A DNA stretch of 64,000 bases, from the NCBI GenBank assembly GCA_002812745.2, contig NCSJ02000103.1, positions 62,001-126,000 of the forward strand, written 5' to 3'. Position numbers and translations under genes: made by a program. Below the pieces are notes generated by a model. The model did no database searches. It saw only the letters and a program-made list of their open reading frames with translations, and had not been told where the DNA came from. Source of the DNA: Scytalidium lignicola. Its lineage: Eukaryota; Ascomycota; Leotiomycetes. Position 1 is the first letter of the stretch. The number at the start of each line of letters is the position of its first letter. Shown in pieces: positions 47,000 through 60,600 of this stretch.

Positions 47000-47331
47000 T
47001 TTTATTATTATAAAATATTAAATAATTAGATCCTCCTCCACTTGGATTATTAATTTCAACAGTGGAATCATGCAGTTACTTATTTGAGTAATCAGGATGA
47101 TCAACGAATGACATTTGATTGGCGAAAATGAGAGCAATAGCAATAATTATTTGCATTATGAGCAAACACAACCCCGAAACGGATGTCACATGATCTATAA
47201 TTTTGATTTCCGCCGAGAAAGTTGATGGCTTACAAAACATCTTCTCCAAGCCCTGATGCTTCCAAACCACTCTTTCCTTTGTCGTGGATTTTAATTCTCT
47301 GGTCTTTCATTTTTAAACTAGTCTCGCCACG

Positions 47332-48324
47332 ATGTTCAAGGCCATAATACGAGCAGCGCCGCGGCGCATTGCTACCTCCAGCCAGATGACCACTGCCAGG
47401 AGTTCGCAACGATTTCTAAGCACAGCACCACCATCACACAAGTCGAGGAATTGGAGGAACGGTGCTTTAAGATGGGCACTGGCTGCTGGTGGAGTCTACT
47501 ACTATAATACAAGCTCGGTTTTTGCGGAGGAACCCGAAGGTGGTGCCATCTACATGCGCTTTGGTGGATGAAATGCTGACGGGCTCGCTCATAGCTGCAA
47601 TTCAGCAACTGGATGACTCTATACATGATATCCAGGAATCGAAATTACCAACCATCGATGCAATTGTAGAGCAGAGGCATTTACGGCAAGCCCGAGAGGC
47701 TGCAGAGAAAGGAAATGAAGCGGCCTCGGCGACTTCTCAGTCAGTTGCTGTAGTTGGGGAAGCCGGTGAAGTTGAAGAGGATGGAGAGGGGATGGAGGGT
47801 CTTGAAGATGATGCCGCTAGCCAGGGTGCATTCAATCCAGAAACCGGGGAGATCAACTGGGATTGCCCATGTTTAGGAGGAATGGCACATGGACCCTGTG
47901 GCGAAGAGTTCAAAGCAGCCTTCAGCTGTTTTGTGTACTCCAATGAAGAGCCGAAAGGTGTGGAGTGCATAGACAAATTCAAGTAAGTGAATCTGCGATA
48001 GCATTGTCCAAATCAGAGATAAATACTTACCTCTTACTTAGGCATATGCAAGATTGCTTCCGACAACATCCGGAAATGTATGGCTCTGAATTAGAAGATG
48101 ATGAGGAGGAGGTGGAAGCCGAGCTGTACGCAAGGGAAGCTGGAGATGACAAAATTCCAGAAAGCACCTCCGAGAAGATTTCGGCACCTGATGCTTCAAC
48201 ACCAATTGAGGGAAACATTAGAGCAGAGACAGAAACGGCTTTCACCAGTCCGGCTACAAGCGCAGCTGAGGCCCAGGCGACTAGTAAGGAAGGAGATAAC
48301 ATTGCGCCAAAGAGCTCTGCATGA
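47332..48324 (+). CDS. MIA40: Mitochondrial intermembrane-space import and assembly protein Mia40
   Basis: Three exons (47332-47539, 47595-47982, 48042-48324) give 292 residues. The N-terminus is a basic presequence ([20 protein letters not shown]) followed by a membrane anchor ([14 protein letters not shown]), as in fungal Mia40. The functional core has the redox CPC motif ([14 protein letters not shown]) and twin CX9C cysteines ([11 protein letters not shown] and CIDKFKHMQDC). An acidic, low-complexity C-terminus follows. Mia40 is the oxidoreductase receptor that traps small cysteine-rich proteins in the intermembrane space and is reoxidised by Erv1. Exon 1's donor is GTGGTG at 47540; a second GT three bases on is possible and would add one residue. 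All cysteines of the core are intact. Confidence 0.95.
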
Positions 48325-49046
48325 TACCGTGTCATCGTAGTGATGAGGAATGCCGAGAAATGCCACGCACGTTATGGATATAGACTGTAATTTTACGGAA
48401 GGCTAATAATGGCGGAGCTGTACAGTATTTGTAAATATCAAAACTCCAAATACCAATCTGGTTGGCTTGCAAAATCATTTGTTTCCATGGACTGAATGCG
48501 CTTGAGAGAAGGGAACGGTGCGATTCCTCATAAAACAGAATCTAGAGACCTTCAAGATATGGGGGATGTAGGAGCTACTGAGGTTTATACATATCCAGCA
48601 ATCTGAAGTACTGTAATTACTATACAAACAATAACGTTCTGTAATTGAAGCTTCACGATGGATGTCCTGCCGTGCCCCTGCGTACCTGAGTGTTCTTGAG
48701 ATAGGTCCACAGGGGCCGATTTGAGTTCTCCAAACCGATTTCCTATTGCACCCGATCGCCTTCAAGGTGGAGCCATTGACGTCACGCTATATAGAAGCAG
48801 TGCACAGGCCTCAGGCGATCACCAGCCTGCCAGGTTTTGTTCACATGTCGCAAGACCTCTCGACCTCCCCTACAGACGTCACGAGATTATAACTACCTCA
48901 AAAGCCTCTTGCATCCTAAATTCATCTTCATTCAATACAGCTTCATCCGTCTGAAAGCTCAGTGTGGTAGTATCTACCGCAAATTACGTCTATACGACCT
49001 CATTATCGTTATCAACATACCCGGTCGCGATTCAGCCTTCTGCATC
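48325..49046. other. Intergenic region
   Basis: About 720 nt between MIA40 and the OM14-like gene. No gene is supported. The last 250 nt are probably the promoter and leader of the downstream gene. Confidence 0.55.
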
Positions 49047-49783
49047 ATGTCATACGCCGCAGCAGCTGCAAAAGGTCCCCAGCAGTCGGCCGAGGAGGTA
49101 AGTTCACAACTACACATGAATCTCAGCGTTTTAAAACTATCAAATTTGAAATTTTTCATATCGAATTTCGATTTCCCCCATTTTATTTGATAAAAATACG
49201 AAAATTTATCACCGCCGTAACCATGCTAATCACAAGCAAAATTAGAAACGCGCCCCTCCCATGCCCGAACTCGAAAAGCATGAATCACCATCCTCCTCGG
49301 GATTAATAGACGTTGAATCATCCCCACCGCCTTCCGTTCACACTATCCCCTCTGAATCCTCCTCCTCCCCTTCTCAAGGCCCGTCCGACTTCAAATCCAG
49401 AGCCAAAGAAGAGGCCCAAAAGGCACGCGAGAAGCTCGAGCCCAAGGAGAAGGCTGCGAAGGCCAGGGCGAAGAAGGCGAAGGAGATTATCGAGGCTAAC
49501 AGTGATAACCCGGTTGTGGTAGCCAATGCGGTTGCAGTGCTTGCATTAGGCGGAGCGTTGGGATTTGGAGCGTTTAAGAAGTATGAAGCAGGTGAATTAT
49601 CGTTGAAGGTGGTTGCTACTTGGACTGGAGTCGTTGGAGTCGTGGCGTTGGGAGATTACTTTTTGAGTCGGTAAGTTTTTTGCAACCCCATATTACCGAT
49701 CAATTACAGAAGTCAGTTTGGAGGTTAGGATGCTAATTTTTGCTAGATATCTCTTCAAGACTAAATACCCACCGAAGAAATAG
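49047..49783 (+). CDS. Mitochondrial outer-membrane protein, OM14-like
   Basis: Three exons (49047-49097, 49246-49670, 49747-49783) give 170 residues. The N-terminus MSYAAAAAKGPQQSAEEKRA is a block I associate with fungal OM14-type proteins. A Ser/Pro-rich region follows, then a long Lys/Ala/Glu helix (RAKEEAQKAREKLEPKEKAA), then two hydrophobic segments (VVVANAVAVLALGGALGFGA and VVATWTGVVGVVALGDYFL) and a basic end (LFKTKYPPKK). Om14 is a yeast outer-membrane protein that acts as a ribosome-NAC receptor at mitochondria. The assignment is from memory of the pattern and not from a search. Introns are 148 and 76 nt and both keep the frame. Confidence 0.6.
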
Positions 49784-50529
49784 AAGCTGCGAGCTGGAAA
49801 GCCAGCTAATACCCTCCTCACCTTACACAAGGAATCTTAGATCTTGCTGAATTCCTCTCTCGATGCTATCCTCATTTCACACTCTTCTTTGTTGCTTCTC
49901 CTTTGGTACTATATGAGATACTAGGCGTGTATGTACAGTAATATTCAATGGAATGGACTTACGACGGTGTTATATATTATCTCGAGCTATGAACTCGGTT
50001 AATATATGGTGTATTTATCTCTCTCAACTTCACAGAACTCTGTGATTTCCTATATGACGTCATATCTTATTGTTGGTTCACGAATTAAGATACTTATTTC
50101 TCGCTGTTTCAGTAGTGGTTATCTTGGTGGCTAGCTAGTTTATTACAATTTACGATAACACAGTATTCTACACGTTGCATTTACCTCAAATAGCTAATCA
50201 ATACCCTCTGACTCTATACTAATTTCTTCTCTTGCCAGTTCCGTTTTAGTTCCTAGAGGTGCGCAGTAGCCGCTTTAACTCGAGCCTCGGGCCTGAGCAA
50301 ACCTGAGCAGAACCTGAATTAGAGCCTGGGCAGAGCCTGAACCAGGCGCCCACCATAGTATGAGTCCCATTTTGGCGCCCCGTGCGCCCCGATCTAGTTT
50401 GTGAGGCGCTCGTTGTGTTCTCTTAAAAGTTCATGCCAAAGTCAACTTTGAATTATAACCACTGACCGTAAGTAGCGAATATCATAGGACCTAATTAACT
50501 ACTATACAATAAGCTAGCATAAATATTAT
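49784..50529. other. Intergenic region with a GC-richer repeat island
   Basis: AT-rich non-coding DNA, apart from a GC-richer island at 50265-50400 (separate entry). No supported gene. Confidence 0.5.
50265..50400. repeat. GC-rich degenerate GAGCCTG repeat block
   Basis: A GC-rich island in AT-rich surroundings holds repeated GAGCCTG/CCTGAGC units (for example CTCGGGCCTGAGCAAACCTG) and two GGCGCC-type sites in opposite surroundings (CAGGCGCCC and TTGGCGCCCC). Such blocks occur at the ends of fungal hAT-type transposons. No transposase is visible nearby, so this may be a terminal remnant or a simple repeat. Confidence 0.35.
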
Positions 50530-52150
<1,621 letters not shown>

Positions 52151-55100
52151 GATGAAATGATGCCTTCGTTATCTGGGTACTAAGTTAGGCTTGAAAAGGG
52201 GGGTGACCGTTCACCGCTGGAGAGATAAAAATAGTGCGTGGCCAACCTTGAGGGTGGCTGTTCAAAGAGAAATTGCGTAGGATGTGATCAATTGCTTGTA
52301 TTTCAATTCTGGTTGGCATTAGCGATCATGTTTCTGGATTCATTGAAGAGAATTCCAACATCTGTACTGGAAACCAACCTCCTGTAATGGAAACTAACCT
52401 CCTGTAGTAGGTTGTATGTTTGAGTATGAAAAACAGAGGGAGTTTTTGTGTGGAAGGGGGGGAAAGACCTTGTGAGATATTGAATATGGAAGTCGGTGAA
52501 CGAAATCTTGTATATTCATACAAGAATAATCGGGGGGTTCAAGTTGTGAATAATGAAGTGAATGAGAAATATCATTTTGAGTGTAAAAGTAGAATTGAAT
52601 AATTATATATACTTTAGAAATATTAATAGTTAAGCTGAGTAGTTGTGATTATAATATATCATGATATTATTGTTTTATGAGCTGACTAGTGAATGTCGTC
52701 ATGAAACAGCTTTTGATATTAAGTGCAGATAGAGACAATGTTCAATTTAAAATTACGTCACAATTTTTGAACAGTGAATTACTATTCTCTTTTTTTCATA
52801 TATGATTCTTGAACAAGATACTTGAATATCCTCTGAATTTTTATTGCTTCATTGAAATTATCTCGAAGGTATGTTGAGACAAATATCAATTAATTTACGA
52901 AACTCAGAGCCCTTTTTCATTCAAACAATCACTACTCTGAGATAGAGGGACTAGAAACTTTACCACTGGCTCTGCCTTCTCAAGTTTTCATTCATATTCA
53001 TTCACTCAATTAGTGACCAGACAGCGCTCCTGCTTCATCATGCAGATTTCCATTCCCTAAATTCATTATACATACAATATGTATCCATTCAACTATTTGT
53101 TATTATATAACACATTAATACCACAATTTGGAATCAACTGGGGCTTCATTTCAAGGAAAGAGAACTCGTGCCTTGTAAAACACAGTGGGAAAACACATGT
53201 GCAAAATATTAAACATATACATACAGCCGACTAGCTCTTCACTCGAAAAATCCGTAGAGTCAAAAGCACTTAGTAATTACTATATATGGGAAATAGATCA
53301 TTGAGATAAAATCTAAACCAGGACTAATATCGTACTGTAATCCTATTCAATGCTGCGGGCCAAAACACCATCTAAAATTCATCGTAATAGGCAGTACAAC
53401 TCCTCACGAAGACACAGCTAGTACACAATTCAAAAGTATATGAAACAACATCAATTATGAGTGAACACGTATCTATTTTGCATAACATTATTATAGATCT
53501 TACCATATGCGCAAATGTAAAGGAGTTCAACATACATATTTCCCTTAACCAACCAGAAAGTCCAGAATAGTGATAGGGGTCTCCGGGTAATTTTCATGTG
53601 CCAATATATCCTGCTAGCATTGCTATAGCTGAAACATAAGCATGAATGGCGCGAGCGACGATCTAGAACCAATATCGCCGGCGAATAATTGCCTATCCTC
53701 ATGCCAATCCCCAACCGCATCAACCATTGAGAAGGATGAGCAGGGCAGTGGGGGTTGGAGGAATAGCACGCAGGCCTGCATTTCCTTCCTTCAGTGAAAA
53801 AAAGAATTGAAGACCTGCATATTTTCCAATGCACTCACTCTAGATCAACCGAATTTATTTACCGTTCCTCTTTTTAATTTGGGTTAGCAAATGATAGCAA
53901 GTGATGGTACTATAGCATGCCCATGACACCCAAGACGGATGGCGCAGCTCAAGATTCCGTATCGTATCACCTAGAGTGCGATAATGCAATGTTGAAGAAA
54001 AAGGGACAAGGGACCTCACAAGCTCGATAATTAATATCGAAATGGAATTGTGATGTGATGTGATCGCGCCGAAATCCGGCAGATGTGCACTAATTTAAGG
54101 GACCAAAAAAAATGACAGGATGGCCCAGCTACTGATCTGTCACCCTAAGCGTGGTTGACATGGGAGGATTCAAGTGGAATGTCTTGCAATTCTCCTCTGC
54201 ATGAATGCGGCATGATTTCCTTTTGCTGCATCTGGAGATAGAGCGCGTCGGAGCGGTTCGGTGGTTCTCGAAAGACGATGCTAGATCACTTGCAAGGAAG
54301 AATGGGCGTTGAGATCTCGGCGATTTTCGTCAGTGGTGGAAGGGCCTACGATTGATCACAGTCGAGGCCCAGTAAGGAAATCATCGCCCTGGAGCATACT
54401 TGTCTGGTCTCGGAAGATAAAGGTGCATAAAGATTCGGTTTTTTTCTTCTTCCTCTTGACGTGTCCATGCGTCGTGGTGTTGAAGACCCTGACGGACTAC
54501 GAGATGAGGAAAAAGGAAGTCACTGAAAATTAGCAATGCATCTGCTGTCTTTCTCTGAGACGATGATTCATTCCTGGTTGCAGCAGATGAGATGTGCCAA
54601 TCGGTGCCTGCCTGTCATAGTCCGACTCGGAGGATGAAGGAGCGGTGCGCAACATGACGGCGGTAGGATGCATGAGATCGGATTTGGCCCAGGTTGAATG
54701 GCATCAACACACAAATTGCTGTGATGTAGAGTCAAGACAACTTTATTCCTCTACCAAGAGTCAACGAGATGGTCACCATCCGTGTATACCTTTTATTTTC
54801 AGCTGCGGTCTCTTCGGCCAGAGCTGATTAGCAGTGTAACAGCAAAACAGCCACTGATTGCTGGAATCGAGGGTCTTCACCGATTCAACAGCTGAAGAAT
54901 CCGTATAACACAACCTGTCTCACCATCCATTGTAGACTCAAGCCCTACCCGCTATATTATGTCGGCAAGCAAGTTCTCATCCGAAACAAGGAACCGGTGT
55001 AACATTTCCCACGCTCTAGTATTGTAAGACGTTCGGCGACACAAGACGAATAGGGATGAAAAGGTAAATGAGATTCGAGAAACCCCATGAATCGGATACC

Positions 55101-56483
55101 TGCAGCAGTTAAATGATCTACAAAGACGTTTGAAAAAGAAAGACAAGAGAGGAAGGGGGAAGACGACAGTGTAAATGGCGGTGGATACACGGCCAGACAG
55201 TAAAAGTCATACACTACCTCTGTACTGTACAGCCAACTTGACTAGAAATTCCAATTTGAATATCAATTTGCCTGCACAAATCAATCAGCCAGCTTACCTG
55301 TTCTTCTTTTTTNCTTGATAGTATCCTTTGCTTTTGAATAAGTCTTCAATTGCGAAGATACAAAATCCCTATTCTTCAAAAACATTTCAAGAAAAAAGCA
55401 GTAGTAATATCAAATAGCACGTCAACAGTAATCCCACCTTCACCACCAGTTACCGACGGTAACCGTGGAATGAAGTAATAAGTAGGATTGACACAGATCA
55501 TGCATCCCATGATCAATGAAAACCTACCAATTCGGCGCTACAAAACAATGGAAACACAAAATAGTAATAATAAAGAGTTTCAATAGAAAATTTTCTCGAG
55601 ACTTTGAGAGCACTCTATTCTGTGTTTGACATCTAGAGCCACTGAACTGTTTTTCTCTCTTCGTAGCTTGCTCTTTCGCCACTGACGATGGCGGTGGGTC
55701 ATCTTTGTCTAGCTCCAGGGGTAAAAAACACCAAAAAGGAAAGAGAAAGACAAAAAACCACGAGGTTCGAAAAATGTTCGCTCGTTCGTTCGACACACCA
55801 TGTGGAGCATCAGCTGGCGCGCGGAGTGGGCATTCGGAGGTTTGTTAGCACGGTTGATAGTTTCCTTTCGAGGCCCTCTAAAGCATCCTGCAGTAAGTTC
55901 CACTGAACTTCAGTGGAACCTGTCATTAGAAGAGGTTTTTTCTTTCTTTCTTCTTTCCTTTTTCGTTTTTTTTTTTACTCCACGCGTTCCTTTCTCCTTA
56001 GTTTTGTTTTGCCCCTCTGGAGAGAGAGCATGGAGGATGGAGAATGATGGAGATTTCGGAGATTGCGGAGTGGAGTTTGGAAAGATGTTGGAGGAGCACA
56101 TGGTTTTTGTACAGTAATTATGGAGCAACGCCGCAGCCGGGGAGGAGCTACGCTCGGCGGTAATTAGAACCCTGGATCTGAAGATGATATTTTCTTTCCT
56201 TAAAAAAAGACGCGGAAAAGAAAATGATATTATTTTGGGGGGGGNTTTTGATCTTGTGATGGCTCTCAATGCTCACACATCTTGGCGTGGCTGGACATAT
56301 CCCCTGTTCTAATCGCCAGAAGGAGATACAAATGCACAGGTACCAATCTATTTGGCCGAAGAACATACACCAACCAGCGTGGAAGCACGTCTTCGTAACT
56401 GGAGTGAACTATACAGTACCGTAGGCTTACATTATTGATAAGGAAGGAAGGAAGGGCTTCTATGTTCCGCGCTATACCAAAAC

Positions 56484-56590
56484 GAGACGACGTGGAATTC
56501 AGACTGGCCAGTGAATAAGACTGAGTTTCTTTCTTGAACCTTTTCCACGAGACATGGAATTCAGACTGGGCTAGTGCATAAGACTGAGTT
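56484..56590. repeat. Imperfect direct repeat, about 43 nt, two copies
   Basis: Copies at about 56484-56527 and 56548-56590 share TGGAATTCAGACTGG followed by GTGAATAAGACTGAGTT in the first and GTGCATAAGACTGAGTT in the second. A third partial AGTGAATAGA follows. It looks like a recent local duplication in non-coding DNA. Confidence 0.85.
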
Positions 56591-56684
56591 AGTGAATAGA
56601 ACTTGGCTTTCTATCAGTTCGGCGTTTTCTTTGTAAAATCTCCAGGGAAGCAAGTATTTTATTCGATGTCACCTAGCATAGGTA

Positions 56685-56960
56685 ATGAATAACATATGAC
56701 AGAGAATCACTCCTCAAAGACAGTTGAATAATAATATCAACGAAGACCGAGACCTGATGAGAACAATTAACACCATCACGAGACACTATCGTGATATATC
56801 TCAACAGTAACAACATGTTCCAGATCACCTGGCAGCCCACATTGAGAAACTCAATCATAATTTTCAAGGAATTAGAGAAGAACTCAATGTTCTAATCGAA
56901 GGACAACAACAGATGCAAAAAATAGATGAAATGGAGGAAAAAATCAGACGAGCAGTTTAA
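56685..56960 (+). pseudogene. Broken coiled-coil-like coding remnant
   Basis: One frame across 92 codons reads like a charged helix (EDRDLMRTINTITRHYRDIS, then HLAAHIEKLNHNFQGIREEL, then MQKIDEMEEKIRRAV before TAA) but carries in-frame stops TGA and TAA. Either it is a decayed gene, or the stops lie in introns I cannot define. I do not recognise a family. It resembles in style the coiled-coil ends of the small genes at 41.5-44.0 kb. Confidence 0.3.
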
Positions 56961-57271
56961 TACAATCTGCAACCTTATTAAATCCTTCAATGTAAGTAAT
57001 ACATTCTACTCTTGTTTTATCAAAGTTAGCTAATTTTATAATTGAGCAATAAGCTAATAAGTATTATAGTGAGGTATTACAGAATTATCTCACTCAGTCT
57101 TTGCGACGCTCCACCTACAAGATAGGTTGTATGTCCACCTTTCCCCAGTTGTACGAAATCAATTTATCACCTTTCCTCCCGGTTGTACAAAGTCATCTTC
57201 TCTTTCGTTAGTCACGTATTAAATAACAATTATCGAAGCCCTTGATCAGTCTTCACCACAGATCAGTCAGT

Positions 57272-57667
57272 ATGACCGATCTGTGTTGTGGAGCCGAACC
57301 TCCAATATATTACTATGGAGCATCAAGTTCAGCATCCACAGTAGATACCACTCCCCTCGCAAAGCAGATGCTGAAAGGTAGTTGTTTTACGCAGAAACTA
57401 ACTGAGCTAACTAATATCTGATAGAACCTGTTCACCTTGAATCTCAAGGAATCACATTCGAGTATCCTTGTTATCATAAGTAAGTTTCTATCAATTTTAA
57501 GCATCATCAACATCTATTAACCCAGTTCAGAAGAACAAGCACAAAACAGTACTGTATCCGAGAGTGGATATGGGGATAACAGCTTAGTATTTAGTACAGA
57601 AGTACTGTATAGTACTGTAGCATTAGTCAATACAAATCAAATCAAATTACCCTGCAGCAATAATTAA
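57272..57667 (+). CDS. Hypothetical small protein, three exons (candidate)
   Basis: I do not recognise it. Exons 57272-57377, 57425-57479 and 57526-57667 sum exactly to 100 residues. It begins MTDLCCGAEPPIYYYGASSS and continues ASTVDTTPLAKQMLK. Both introns (47 and 46 nt) have good signals: a CTAAC-type branch before TGATAG, and GTAAGT with TATTAAC before CCAG. Phases match at both joins. The last exon (SEEQAQNSTVSESGYGDNSL) overlaps the GTACTGTA-motif zone and looks weaker. No signal peptide or known domain is visible. The consistency of splice signals and phases is the main support. Confidence 0.4.
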
Positions 57668-60600
57668 TTACTGTACAGTACATTTACCGTCTGACAAGAA
57701 CAGTAGTCGACCCAAGCTCCCGACAGTTCGGATACCTGCAGCTTGCATCTGCAACTCGCACGGGGTCTGCATCCGACATGAGGAGATCGGCCCTTGGCCC
57801 CATCCCCATCCCGCTATCAGAATTAAGAAGGGGCAAGTATCTAACTATAACAGTACAACACCGTCGCACCAGGGGATCCCACAAAGTTCCCAGCTGGAGG
57901 AAAGAAAGAGGGTCTCGATACACGTACCAAGAGAAGCGATACGTCACAAAAAAAAAAAAAAGAGGCGGTAGGAAAATCGAAATTCCTCACGGAGCCTTCT
58001 CGGTCGATCCACCAGGCTGGTTGGTGCCAGGGGTTTTTTTTTGGCTGGGGGGCCAGCACACGCCCCGTTCTCCGTCTGGGGCAAAAATGGGTTCTCGGCG
58101 CTTCTGGGCCACCTTTTTTTTTTTTCGGCTCAGCCTTCCGCTGAGTTTGTGCCCCAGCGGCGTTTTTCTGGATTTGGGAGTGTTTGGGTTTTCGATAGTC
58201 GGTGTATTATGATTATATTATTTGCTGTTATGAAACTAAACTAAACTAAACTAAACTAAACTAAACTCAGATAAGGGATAGGGGTATCGCGGGGCCAAGA
58301 TCTTGGGTTTGAGCTTGGCCTGCTTGGTACTGTATGGTTCCTCCTTCCTTCGCGGCGAGAAATTATTACTGGTATTTCGATTTTGAGGAGGAGGGTTGCC
58401 ATGCGGGATGGCTGCATCCTCTTCCGTCGGCCAATGACAAATATTCTAAGATCGTTATACTGTCGGTATTCTTTTTTNGGTACTGTGTACATAGTAAATC
58501 TGGGTTTTACTGATTTCTTTTTTGCGGGTTTGCCGCTTCCCCATCATTACGGATCTTACTGTGCTTGTCAGCAGAAGAAACAGCACGCTACTTCTTCCCT
58601 TGTTGTCCACTAAGGTTCGAAGAAATGTCAGACAGGACATGTGATCTTTTGCCTTGCGCTGAACACCCCGACTGTCACATGAGCCGCGAACCGTAGTTGG
58701 CACAGGTTAGGTAATACAGTACAGTATCAGCTGCCATGGCCCGTGACGTGCGAATAGGTACGTACTTTTTTCTCCCAGGGACCTCGGCCTCAGCCGACGG
58801 GTCACGTCTTCGTCTGTTGAACTTACCGGTATTGTCGAACAGCCAGCACACGCACATGGCTTGAATGAGGCGGCGCTTGTGCCATGCCGCCGCCAAGGCA
58901 TAACACGACTTGCTACTTTTCCTGTATTGGCAACATACGAGAAACTCAAGCTTGCGCCAGCGCGTCAGCCAAGTCCACATCGCCAACGTCAAGTGAACGA
59001 CGGATTTCCAACATCTCAATAATATTCTTGCTACGCAGGGAAGAAAGTCAAAGCTCACACAACGGTGCCAGAATTGGGATATCGGGTGACGCGCTGTTTC
59101 TATACACGTAGCGCGTAGTAACTATTTTTGAGTGGTATACCGGCAGACTAGCAAATAATCACCTACGTGGGTGGTGTTGGAAGGAAGCACTTGCAGCTTC
59201 GTCTATCGAGACATTTCCCCAACCGCTGTAAACCTGCTGCACGGAGATATACTTACCCGTGCCGCGATGCGGATAGAATCCTATCAGTTTGCAGTGAGAA
59301 TATGTTATGTGTGCATGCATGTATTTAATATTACAGGTGCTGTAGATATGCAAGTATCGGGGAATCCTGATACGACTACGCGTATTGCGATATTTAAACT
59401 GTATGTGCGAGTGCGGCAACACAGTCTAGGATGATATGGCTGCCGTCGCAAATAGTTCTACATCATGCCAAGATACCGTACAGTACAGTACTTCCGTACC
59501 GTACAAACAAAGTAAAGTAAAGTAGTATCCTGTGCTGGTTCTGGTATCACGAACTGTGGGACGGGGAGAGAGAGAAAAGCGCGTGTCATGTGCGGTGCAA
59601 CCAACCGCTAAGCTTAGTTCAAGTCTTGTCTCGGGGTTTAAACGGTCTCCTCTCGGTGGATTTGGTGCTGGCGGGGCGTGCAGGATGATTTGCAACCGTG
59701 CCCACGCTGTTAGGGCCGATCGAAGTGGGTTTGGGCTCATTTGGTTGATGCTGATGCTGATGGGATGCGCTTGCTGATGTTCATGCTGCTGACTTTCCCT
59801 CCCAAAACGCAGCATGGTGGAAGTACCACAGTAGGTATTGTACGTGTAGCAGCATGGTCAAACCATCTTCCAGCCACGATTAAAGATGGTTCCATTGAGA
59901 TGCCGCCGCTGCTGCAATATACGGCTGCATTATTCCCGGGGTAGAGTTGACACAATGCAACGCTACAGGTGCGGGTACCGTGGTGGGATGGCCATCACGA
60001 AGGGGGGCCTTGATGTTTCCAGCGGAGAGGATGGGAAGATCTGATGCTTCGGCCGCTTGTCCTGAAGGCGAAATAATCGTCGCGGTGGTGCGTTCTAGAT
60101 GTGAGATTCGAGAGGGATGGCTACTAGATCTGATCTCGAACTTTTTGACGGACGGCTCGCTTCGGCCGTTAGGGATGTGTGGCAGAGATGCCTGGCGGAT
60201 GTTAAAAAAANGAAACTTTCCAAAGATGGAAATGATGCTATTGCAAGATGAGGTTCGTATGCTGGTAAATGAAACACCATTTGTATACCTACCAATATGA
60301 GTACAGATACACACATACAGTATTGCCAAGAACAATATGTAGGTACTGTACTGTACGAAGATTCGGTGAATAGTCACTCACACACCACCCACGAACGATA
60401 CTGATCCTACGGTCACATCAGGCAGTCTAGAACTTGAAGGTACTTTGCAACAGAGACAGTAAGTAGATGCAAATGCAAATGCAGATATGAGATGGTGAAA
60501 GGCCCTTTCCGTGCCTCACAACCCACCAAAGGAGGAACAACTCAAACATCCAAGAGAAAAGCGAAGACGAAACAAGTAAGGAGGTGAGTGAGTGGGCGCC

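Larger units (their letters stand above)
52151..57271. other. Long AT-rich gene-poor region
   Basis: About 5.1 kb with no recognisable gene. Upstream of the enolase-like start is a plausible old promoter. From 53000 to 56400 only short, non-conserved open frames occur. A near-duplicate of about 43 nt lies at 56484-56590, and a broken coiled-coil-like frame at 56685-56960 (separate entries). Ambiguous bases near 55313 and 56245 follow T and G runs. Confidence 0.5.
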
